DNA of 64,000 nt from UBA8231 sp036011085 (GTDB lineage: Bacteria; Latescibacterota; UBA2968; UBA8231). The stretch is taken from NCBI GenBank assembly GCA_036011085.1, contig DASCMS010000023.1, positions 3,356-67,355 on the forward strand. The letters are read 5' to 3'. A program made the position numbers and the translations under genes. Below the pieces are notes generated by a model. It searched no databases. It was not told the DNA's origin and saw only the letters and a program-made list of their open reading frames with translations. Shown piece after piece: positions 57,922-64,000 of this stretch (positions are counted from its first letter, which is position 1; each line of letters starts with the position of its first letter).

Positions 57922-58715
57922 GCGCCACCCTCTGCCCCTACCGCGAGATCCCCCGCTACACCTGCCGGCGCGCGTCGGGGCCAGCCGACGTCGACGGCAA
58001 CCTCGACAAGCCGTTCTGGCGCGACGTGGAGCGGACCTCCCTCTTCGCCGACATCCACACGGGCGCCCGCGCCCACCTCGAAACCCGTGCCGCTCTCTGC
58101 TGGGACGACGTCGGCCTCTACATCGGCTTCTGGGTCAGCGATCCCGATGTCCGGACCCTCGACACGGAACGGGCGATGCTGAGCTGGCAGGAGAACGCTG
58201 TCCTGCTCTGCCTCGCCTTCCCCGGCGCCGTGTACGAGCTCGGTGTCAATCCTGCGGGCCGGACGGCGCCCCTGACTCTCGTCTGGAAGGACGCCTACGC
58301 CCGCGGCAGCCACTACGATATCCCCGAGTTCGATCTGGCGAGACTTCAACCTTTCGTGCTCGGCGAGGACCACAAGACCGACCACGCTCGCGGGCCCCGC
58401 TGGGGATTCGAGCAGTGGACCTTCCCCGGTCTGCACAGCGCCGTGTGCGTCGACGGCACGCTGAACGACCGCCAGCAGGTCGACCGGGGGTGGACGGCCG
58501 AGATCGCCCTGCCGTGGTCGGGCATGAAGCTGCTGGACGACAAGGAGATCCTGCCGCCCCGGGACGGCACAACCTTAAGACTCGAGCTCGGACGCACCGA
58601 GGTGGTGGAAGGTCCGGGTCGCAGTACCAGCGCCCTGTGGACGTGGGCCCGCCACGGCGGCGGTGATCTGCACGTACCCGAGTGTTTTCCGGTGATCACG
58701 TTGGCGGTCCCGTGA
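57918..58715 (+). CDS. CBM9-like carbohydrate-binding protein (paralogue)
   Basis: A 265-residue protein of the same fold as its neighbour: GPADVDGNLDKPFWRDVERT, then RAALCWDDVGLYIGFWVSDP and ENAVLLCLAFPGAVYELGVN. Identity with the previous protein is low, so the tandem duplication is old. GTG start at 57918 overlaps the previous stop. It may bind a different sugar or form a dimer with its neighbour. Confidence 0.78.
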   Translation: MSATLCPYREIPRYTCRRASGPADVDGNLDKPFWRDVERTSLFADIHTGARAHLETRAALCWDDVGLYIGFWVSDPDVRTLDTERAMLSWQENAVLLCLAFPGAVYELGVNPAGRTAPLTLVWKDAYARGSHYDIPEFDLARLQPFVLGEDHKTDHARGPRWGFEQWTFPGLHSAVCVDGTLNDRQQVDRGWTAEIALPWSGMKLLDDKEILPPRDGTTLRLELGRTEVVEGPGRSTSALWTWARHGGGDLHVPECFPVITLAVP

Positions 58716-59656
58716 AGGAATTGAGCTCAAACCACTACCAGGAAGTCGATCCGGGCACGGTCTGGCACAAGGACGAAGGCGTCGTCATCGACGTGGACGA
58801 TGATCGTGACCCGCACCGCGTGCTGACTCCCAATGCCATCGCTCTGCCGGGGGGCGGCTACCGGATGTACTACTACAGCGGCGAGCCGGAGCGTCGGGAG
58901 CAGGGCGTTACCGGATGTATCGTCAGTGCCCACTCCGAGTCAGGCGACGTGTGGACGAAAGAGGATGGCCTGCGCCTTGACGTGCACACCCCCGATGCAG
59001 AAAACCGGACGCTCTGTCCCGACGTGATCGCCCTGCCGGGTGGCGGTTACCGCATGTACTACCAGGCGCACTCGGCGACGGATCGCAGCGTCGTCCTGAG
59101 CGCCCTGTCGACGGATGGTCTCGACTGGCGTCGCGAGCCGGGTATTCGTTTCGCCGTGGCCGATGCCGTCTGCGGCTCACCCCGCTGTGTGCCGCTGGCG
59201 GACGGGCGCTGGCGTCTCTACTGCCACGAATACCCGACGGAGCCTGCTGGCACGGGCATCCACACCGGCAATCACGTGATCAGCGCCATCTCCGATGACG
59301 GTCTCGATTTCGAGCGGGAGCCGGGCGTGCGCATCGAGCAGGAGTGTGATCTGGAGGACTTCGCCGTGTACGCCGTGGAGGTGCTGCGCCTCGGTGACGG
59401 CACCTACCGCATGTACTACGCCGGGTGGTCGAGCGACCCGGTGCGGGGTCGCATCTTCAGCGCCACCTCGGGCGACGGGCTGGAGTGGGTCAAGGACGAG
59501 GGAATCTGCCTGGACTGCGGCGGACCACTGCAGAGCGAGAAGGTCAGCGAGCCCTGTGTGGTGCGTCTCCCGGACGGCCGCTTCCGCATGTTCTACGAGG
59601 CCAACGACGGCGGTCAGGAGTGGCGCATCCTCAGCGCCACGACACCGAGAGCGTGA
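58712..59656 (+). CDS. five-bladed propeller, GH43/GH130-like
   Basis: A 314-residue repeat protein in which the motif LPGGGYRMYYxxxS recurs (GGGYRMYYYSG, GGGYRMYYQAH, DGRWRLYCHEY, DGTYRMYYAGW, DGRFRMFYEAN). Each repeat ends in a strand like VSALSTDGLDW. This matches the glycosidase-like five-bladed propellers around GH43, GH68 and GH130, but the catalytic Asp/Glu cannot be fixed by eye. GTG start 58712 overlaps the CBM9-like stop. Last gene of the MR_MLE operon. Confidence 0.75.
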   Translation: MKELSSNHYQEVDPGTVWHKDEGVVIDVDDDRDPHRVLTPNAIALPGGGYRMYYYSGEPERREQGVTGCIVSAHSESGDVWTKEDGLRLDVHTPDAENRTLCPDVIALPGGGYRMYYQAHSATDRSVVLSALSTDGLDWRREPGIRFAVADAVCGSPRCVPLADGRWRLYCHEYPTEPAGTGIHTGNHVISAISDDGLDFEREPGVRIEQECDLEDFAVYAVEVLRLGDGTYRMYYAGWSSDPVRGRIFSATSGDGLEWVKDEGICLDCGGPLQSEKVSEPCVVRLPDGRFRMFYEANDGGQEWRILSATTPRA

Positions 59657-59675
59657 TGCGGTAGCTCCCGGTCAC

Positions 59676-60368
59676 TCACGTGTCAGTCTGGGCGAGCAGA
59701 TTCTGCAGACGCTGCGGATGGTTGGTCAGGATGCCGTCCACGCCGCAGTCGACGAGGCGCTGCATCTCGTCGGGGTCGTCGGCGTAGAACGGGTGCACCT
59801 CGATCCCGTTCTCATGCGCCTCGTCTACCAGCTCCCGCGTGGTGATGCCGTTGGCCGGCTGCAGGATGCGACAGCCGATCTCGACACATCGGGGTACTGA
59901 CAGATTGGTGCAGATCTCGATCTCCGGCAGGACCCGCCGCGCCGACAGCATGTTCGCCTCCGAACCCGTGACGAAGGCCGTCGCCAGCAGGTCTCGTCGC
60001 ACAAGCTCGTCCACCACGAGCGGTACCAGTCTGTCCCGATCCGTGTCCGTCGCCTTCAGGTGCACGTTCAGGCGCATGTCCCCGGGCATGAGGTCGAGAG
60101 CCTGTTCCAGCGTGAGAAACCGCTCGCCTCCGGCATCGAGCTCGAGGATCCGGGCCAGCTCCATATCGGCCACGCGCCCCTCGCCATCCGAAATGCGATC
60201 GACACTGTCGTCGTGAATGACGACAAGGCCCTCGTCCCGGGTGAGGCGCACATCAAACTCGATGGCGTCCACGGCGAGGTCGGTGGCAGCCTGGAAGGCC
60301 GCAGCTGTGTTCTCCGGGTATTCACCGGAAGCACCGCGATGGGCTGTCACCGCCACAGAGCGTCTCAC
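59676..60368 (-). CDS. soluble glycerophosphodiester phosphodiesterase
   Basis: A 230-residue GDPD of UgpQ type: VTAHRGASGEYPENT with His-Arg and Glu, EFDVRLTRDEGLVVIHDDSVDR with metal Glu/Asp and catalytic His, and NVHLKA later. No signal peptide, so cytoplasmic, unlike the anchored GDPD at 44438. It overlaps the amidohydrolase gene by 4 bp and is probably made with it. Confidence 0.9.
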   Translation of the reverse strand: MRRSVAVTAHRGASGEYPENTAAAFQAATDLAVDAIEFDVRLTRDEGLVVIHDDSVDRISDGEGRVADMELARILELDAGGERFLTLEQALDLMPGDMRLNVHLKATDTDRDRLVPLVVDELVRRDLLATAFVTGSEANMLSARRVLPEIEICTNLSVPRCVEIGCRILQPANGITTRELVDEAHENGIEVHPFYADDPDEMQRLVDCGVDGILTNHPQRLQNLLAQTDT

Positions 60369-61357
60369 TCATTGCGCTCCTGTCGCAGCTGCGCCAGAAA
60401 GCGGCGTGCATTGCCGGAGAAGTGATCCTCGACCTCATCCTGCGTCAGGCCCAGCATGTCGGCCACCTGACGCTCCTGTCGCAGCTGCTCGTAGATCACG
60501 AGTGTGGGTGTGGGATTGCAGTGCGGCAGGCTCGTATGGCCGGAGAAGTACTCCCAGGCGTGGCCATAGGTGATGTACTTCCCGCGGGCGCATCCGGCGA
60601 CGATGTTGTCGGAGCCGAACATGACGCGGCGGCGATCCTCGTGCTTCATCAGCAGGAAGTGGGAGTACAGGTCGTTTACTGCTGACGTGTCGTACCAGAT
60701 GTTGGGCAGGTCGGTCAGAAACTCGATGGCCTCCTGCATCATGAAGGCGTTAAAGGCCCGGGCACAGTGGGCCAGGATCCACTGCGCTCCCGGATACTGC
60801 CGTGTGTAGCGCGCCAGGTCCTGCTGGTTCTCGGGATCTGCCACACCCCGCCGTCTGGCCAGGTGCATGGTGATGGCCAGACCCATGTCGTGGGCCACCT
60901 CGATCAGGGGCTCGGGCAGGAAGTCGCCGATACGGGCTTCGGCGGGATCAGTGGCGAACAGACGGTAGGGCTTCAGGCCCAAAAAGCTGTGCCGCTTCAC
61001 TTGGGCCGCGACATACTCCGGAGACATGTCCGGTGTCACCGCCATGTTCACGGCGGAATCGGAATCGGCCGCCAGCTGCCGGGCCATCCAGTCGTTGTGC
61101 CCCTCCACATCCATACCCACCACCGGAGTCCCGAGGATCAGATAGTGCATCTGTCGCCCCGGGTACAGCCTCGCTGCCCAGTCCAGGTGCGACCGGTAGT
61201 CGAAAGGCGTACGCAGACCCTTCGCCTCCCCGCCAGCGGGGGCGTGCACCTCCGACCACATGTGCGTGTGCATATCGTAGATGGTGGAGGGGACGAACTC
61301 CTCCAGTTCCGTCTCCCAGATCTCGCGGTCGAAGTCGATGTACTCAAACTCAGCCAT
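60365..61357 (-). CDS. amidohydrolase-2-family metal hydrolase
   Basis: A 330-residue TIM-barrel protein of PF04909 type. The metal HxH is in STIYDMHTHMW, further ligands are the His in ITMHLARRRG and AHCARAFN, and the Asp in FGSDNIV. The family decarboxylates or hydrolyses aromatic and lactone substrates, for example 2-pyrone-4,6-dicarboxylate or L-fuconolactone. GGAAGG precedes the ATG at 61357; in-frame upstream codons to 61450 are unlikely to be used. Confidence 0.85.
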   Translation of the reverse strand: MAEFEYIDFDREIWETELEEFVPSTIYDMHTHMWSEVHAPAGGEAKGLRTPFDYRSHLDWAARLYPGRQMHYLILGTPVVGMDVEGHNDWMARQLAADSDSAVNMAVTPDMSPEYVAAQVKRHSFLGLKPYRLFATDPAEARIGDFLPEPLIEVAHDMGLAITMHLARRRGVADPENQQDLARYTRQYPGAQWILAHCARAFNAFMMQEAIEFLTDLPNIWYDTSAVNDLYSHFLLMKHEDRRRVMFGSDNIVAGCARGKYITYGHAWEYFSGHTSLPHCNPTPTLVIYEQLRQERQVADMLGLTQDEVEDHFSGNARRFLAQLRQERNE

Positions 61358-61436
61358 GGCAACCCTTCCGGGTCGGTGTAGTAGTGTGTAGTTCCCCTCG
61401 ATTAAGGGTTTCACCAGACCGTCGTCAACCTGCCAC

Positions 61437-61466
61437 TTGACAAGGTTCACGTTATGAACTTAGTTC
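61437..61466 (+). promoter_or_regulatory. promoter/operator of the membrane-protein and winged-helix pair
   Basis: TTGACA (61437-61442) is followed by GTTCA-n5-TGAAC (61445-61459) and a further GTTC in GAACTTAGTTC. The likely -10 (TAGTTC, 61461-61466) gives an 18-base spacing. The inverted repeats overlap the core promoter, so the winged-helix protein of the operon may repress it. Confidence 0.5.
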
Positions 61467-61511
61467 TCCTCATAAACCGAGTACATCACGCGAACTGAGG
61501 AGGCAGTCACC

Positions 61512-62117
61512 ATGTCCGACGAACAATCGAAGACGGAAGCCCGGCTATACAGCTCCTACTGGGGTGACGGTCTGCTGGATCTTCTCGTCGGTGTCGCCCT
61601 GCTGACGATCGGCGTGGGATGGTGGCAGGACCAGCCGGTACTGGCCGCTGTCGCGCCGGCGCTCATGGTGCCCCTGTGGGCGCCCTTGCGGCGCCGGATC
61701 GTAGAGCCACGGGCAGGATACGTCGAGTTCTCCCAGGCTCGTCAGTCGCAGACAAGAACCGGCCTGAAGGTGACCTTCGCCCTGCTGGTGGGCACGTTCC
61801 TTCTGGGGGTGGGATTGTTCCTCTATCTGCAGAGGGCCGAGGGCCCCGAGCCGGTCTCCGGTCTTGGCCACTATATCGCAGGCCTGCCAGCGATGCTGCT
61901 GGCCATAGGTGCGCTCATCGGCGCTCAGATCACCGCCGCTCACCGTTTCAGGGCCTATGCCGTGCTGCTCTTCCTTTGCGGCGCGACGACCATCGCCATG
62001 GGATGGGGACCGGCCATGCCCATGCTGGCCGGCGGCATCGGCGTATTCCTCTCAGGGCTGGTACTGATGGTGCGGTTCCTGCATACGAGCGCCGCGTTTG
62101 ATGAGGCCGCGTCGTGA
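61512..62117 (+). CDS. polytopic membrane protein, unknown function
   Basis: A 201-residue protein with about six hydrophobic segments (LLVGVALLTIGVGWW, AAVAPALMVPLWAPL, FALLVGTFLLGVGLFLYL, GLPAMLLAIGALIGAQI, AVLLFLCGATTIAMGW, GGIGVFLSGLVLMVRFL) and a short charged N-terminus. No family is recognised. It overlaps a winged-helix regulator gene, and such pairs often form a membrane protein with its own repressor. GGAGG precedes the ATG. Confidence 0.75.
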   Translation: MSDEQSKTEARLYSSYWGDGLLDLLVGVALLTIGVGWWQDQPVLAAVAPALMVPLWAPLRRRIVEPRAGYVEFSQARQSQTRTGLKVTFALLVGTFLLGVGLFLYLQRAEGPEPVSGLGHYIAGLPAMLLAIGALIGAQITAAHRFRAYAVLLFLCGATTIAMGWGPAMPMLAGGIGVFLSGLVLMVRFLHTSAAFDEAAS

Positions 62118-62419
62118 GCGATCCCACAGTACCCGACATCGACACGCTACTGCACGAGCCGGTGCGACTTCGCCTGCTCACGTTCCTGTCCATGTTGGAA
62201 CGAGCTGACTTCATGTATCTGCTCCGCCAGAGCGGTGTGAGCAAGGGGAATCTCTCCGTCCAGATGGCCAAACTGGAGGAGGCCGGCATCGTCAGCGTCG
62301 ACAAGGAGCTGGTGGATGGCCGGCCGCGTACGACCTATTCGCTGTCAGCCAAAGGTCGCAAGGCCCTCAGCCAGTACAAGCGAACCATGCAGGAAGTCCT
62401 GAGCAAGCTCCCGGACTGA
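62114..62419 (+). CDS. winged-helix transcriptional regulator
   Basis: A 101-residue DNA-binding protein of the small ArsR/MarR-like (HTH_34) kind: EPVRLRLLTFLSMLERADF, then YLLRQSGVSKGNLSVQMAKL as turn and recognition helix, then the wing VDKELVDGRPRTTYSLSAKG. GTG 62114 overlaps the previous stop. It probably controls its own two-gene operon through the inverted repeats near 61445-61466. Confidence 0.88.
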   Translation: MSDPTVPDIDTLLHEPVRLRLLTFLSMLERADFMYLLRQSGVSKGNLSVQMAKLEEAGIVSVDKELVDGRPRTTYSLSAKGRKALSQYKRTMQEVLSKLPD

Positions 62420-62429
62420 ATGCAAAGAG

Positions 62430-62459
62430 ACGAGAGCCACATGGACCCTCGCCTCTCGT
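62430..62459 (+). terminator. terminator-like hairpin after the regulator gene
   Basis: ACGAGAG (62430-62436) pairs with CTCTCGT (62453-62459) shortly after the regulator's stop. Only two T follow, so it may be weak. Confidence 0.4.
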
Positions 62460-62641
62460 TGAGCCCGCAAGCCCTATCGCTTGGCCGCGTATAACCGCGT
62501 GAGGATTCGAACCCCGCAGAACCGCAAAAGCCCGTATGCCCGGACCGCTTGCGGTATGGACTCCCTGTCACGCTACCGTGCGAGGTGCCACAGAGTCAAG
62601 AACAGTGGTCTCGATCTTGGGTCGGTTATCTGGGAGACTCC

Positions 62642-63002
62642 CACGAAGAAAGCCTTCCTCGCGCAGCGCGCAGGAGGCTTCTGCAGTGGTGGGCGATGTG
62701 TGAAGGGCTCGCACCCGAAGGGACCGCGGCGGCCGCAGGCCGACGTGGCACCTGCGACGCGCACGCAGTGCGCCGCTGATGAGAGACCGGAGGAGAACAT
62801 CACGAAGAAAGCCCTCCGCGCGTAGCGCGAGAGGGCTCTTCGAGTGGTGGGCGATGTGTGAAGGGCTCGCACCCGAAGGGACCGCGGCGGCCGCAGGCCG
62901 ACGTGGCACCGGCGACGCGCACGCAGTGCGCCGCTGGTGAGAGACCGGAGGAGAACATCACGAAGAAAGCCCTCCGCGCGTAGCGCGAGAGGGCTCTTCG
63001 AG
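62642..63002. repeat. tandem repeat of 158-159 bp, 2.3 copies, each with a strong hairpin
   Basis: Units begin at 62642, 62801 and 62959 (the last only 44 bases). Each starts CACGAAGAAAGCC and then forms a long GC-rich hairpin: AAGCCCTC pairs with GAGGGCTT-like arms in copies 2 and 3, while copy 1 has different bases that still pair (AAGCC...GGCTT). On the minus strand each full unit has a segment ending ATCGCCCACCA before the hairpin, reminiscent of a tRNA 3' end plus terminator, but no full tRNA folds. No protein gene is present from 62420 to 63032. Confidence 0.75.
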
Positions 63003-63032
63003 CTGTCCATTGTCACCTCAGGGAGTCCCCCG

Positions 63033-64000
63033 ATGCACGCAGGTACGCAGCAATTCACCACCACGGACAAGGACCTCGAGTTTCTCGCCCGGCACGGCGT
63101 AACCGCCAAGAACGAGAACTTCCTCACCTTCGACCGCGACACGGGCTGGGATGTTGCTGAATTGATCGAGAAGAAGGAGAAGTGCGCCAGGTTCGGCGTC
63201 GACATGGAGATGGTGGCCATCCCCATCACCCAGCTGAACCGTGATGGCGGTTCGATTCCGGCCTACATGCTGGGTGACTTCCGCAAGGGAGACGAGGAGA
63301 TCGAACTGGTCTGCACCTTGATCCGGCAGGCTGCCGAGGCCGGCATTCCGGCAATCAAGTACTACCTCTGCGAGATGGAGAATCAGCGCACCGAGAGTGT
63401 TCCTCTCGGTCGGGGCAACTCACGCTACAGCACCTGGAACCTGGAAGAAGCCGATGACACCCCACGCTTCGGCAAGCCGCTCACGGCCGAGGTAAACTGG
63501 AAGCGCATCACTCACTATCTGGAGCGGGTCGTCCCCGTCGCCGAACAATGCAAGGTGCGTATGGCCTGCCACCCCTGCGATCCTTGGCTTCCCCCGGGCT
63601 TCAAGGGCGTTGATCGCGTGCTCGGCGGCCCCGACGGCTTCAAGAAGTTCATCGGGATCTGCCCCAGCGACTATCACGGCGTCAACCTGTGCCTGGGCTG
63701 CATGGCCGAAGCCTCCACGGACCCGGTGAACGATGTTCCCGAGATCATCCGCAACTTCGGCTCACGCAACAAGATCTTCCTGTGTCACTTCCGCAACATC
63801 GTCGGCGGCCGCAACAAGTTTCAGGAGGTCTGGCCGGATGAAGGGGTGATGAGCATGTACCGCAACATCAGTGCTCTCAAAGAGGTGGGATATCCGCACA
63901 TGATCGTGCCCGACCACGCACCGGGTCACGAAGACTCCGACGGCTACCAGGCCTGGGCCTACCAGTTCGGCTACATCCAGGCCATGATTCAGGCGGTGAC
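63033..64000 (+). CDS. mannonate dehydratase (UxuA)-like enzyme, cut by window end
   Basis: The first 322 residues of a TIM-barrel protein with UxuA/xylose-isomerase-like pattern: GVTAKNENF, RMACHPCDPWLPPGFKGVDRV (in the family HPDDPP) and LCLGCMAEA, then NKIFLCHFRN and MIVPDHAPGHED. Metal-binding Cys and His positions are visible, though HPCDPW replaces HPDDPP. The start at ATG 63033 has GGGAG seven bases before it. It continues past 64000. UxuA removes water from D-mannonate in uronate breakdown; this diverged form may use a related acid sugar. Confidence 0.75.
   Translation, partial: MHAGTQQFTTTDKDLEFLARHGVTAKNENFLTFDRDTGWDVAELIEKKEKCARFGVDMEMVAIPITQLNRDGGSIPAYMLGDFRKGDEEIELVCTLIRQAAEAGIPAIKYYLCEMENQRTESVPLGRGNSRYSTWNLEEADDTPRFGKPLTAEVNWKRITHYLERVVPVAEQCKVRMACHPCDPWLPPGFKGVDRVLGGPDGFKKFIGICPSDYHGVNLCLGCMAEASTDPVNDVPEIIRNFGSRNKIFLCHFRNIVGGRNKFQEVWPDEGVMSMYRNISALKEVGYPHMIVPDHAPGHEDSDGYQAWAYQFGYIQAMIQAV

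Noticed and set aside
62490..62580. T-arm-like GGGGTTCGAATCC on the minus strand, suggesting a tRNA
   Set aside because: The sequence after it (CGCGGTTA) finds no matching 5' acceptor strand, and no D-arm or anticodon arm folds.
1..64000. CRISPR array, rRNA or prophage
   Set aside because: No regularly spaced short repeats, rRNA-like segments or phage structural genes were seen on either strand.

Overview
This 64 kb window is high-GC bacterial DNA, packed with short operons that often overlap by 4 bp (ATGA or GTGA) and with frequent GTG starts. No rRNA, convincing tRNA, CRISPR array, phage or plasmid backbone was seen. The gene content (formylglycine sulfatase, Gfo/Idh/MocA oxidoreductases, sialidase, CBM9-like proteins, exo-rhamnogalacturonan-lyase-like protein, mandelate-racemase-family enzyme, RraA-family aldolase, mannonate-dehydratase-like enzyme) fits a free-living, probably aquatic, carbohydrate-scavenging bacterium of a poorly cultured lineage. 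The FCB group (for example Latescibacterota) or a Poribacteria-like lineage would fit, but nothing here fixes the taxon. Three long genes (two histidine kinases and a YcaQ-like winged-helix gene) are each broken by one frame change, so uncorrected indels in the assembly are as likely as true pseudogenes.

Layout. 1-0.65 kb: no firm gene. 0.65-6.3 kb: HAD phosphatase, then a minus-strand sulfatase-oxidoreductase-oxidoreductase operon preceded by an unusual leader (4895-5276) with two promoter-like elements, two terminator-like hairpins, a predicted three-way-junction RNA and CTAG-centred inverted repeats. 6.3-12.9 kb: sulfotransferase and ABC-F ATPase, a 171-bp MITE-like element, then cyclase, an M28-peptidase/AAC(3) fusion and a GNAT acetyltransferase. 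12.9-16.3 kb: glycerol-1-phosphate dehydrogenase and a GT-C/TPR membrane protein. 16.4-28.6 kb: two broken sensor kinases, YcaQ-like protein, sialidase, M16 protease, metallophosphoesterase and GT4 glycosyltransferase. 28.6-36.6 kb: a minus operon of alkyl-DHAP synthase (AGPS), a DHRS7B-like reductase, an exo-RGL-like protein and a GT-C membrane protein, with a divergent RraA-family gene. 36.7-40.1 kb: a lineage-specific unknown and another TPR membrane protein. 40.2-48.5 kb: a six-gene operon (heterodimeric ABC exporter, TetR, GDPD, LolD-like ATPase, FtsX/YbbP-like permease) with a perfect 16-bp palindrome at its head as the likely TetR operator.

48.6-55.8 kb is an accretion island: three intact toxin-antitoxin pairs of Phd/PIN or AbrB/PIN type, an orphan PIN gene, fragments of AbiEii, DUF4143 and receiver-domain genes, and two diverged copies of a tectonin-like propeller gene flanking one toxin-antitoxin pair. 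TesA-like esterase, nucleoside deoxyribosyltransferase and a periplasmic binding protein lie between them. 55.8-61.4 kb is catabolic again (enolase-superfamily enzyme, two CBM9-like proteins, a five-bladed propeller, GDPD, amidohydrolase). 61.5-64 kb holds a membrane-protein/winged-helix pair, a hairpin-bearing tandem repeat and the start of a UxuA-like gene cut by the window end.

The two most interesting items are the ether-lipid genes, with AGPS and its likely partner reductase in one operon and an archaeal-type G1P dehydrogenase 20 kb away, and the structured, double-terminated leader in front of the sulfatase operon.
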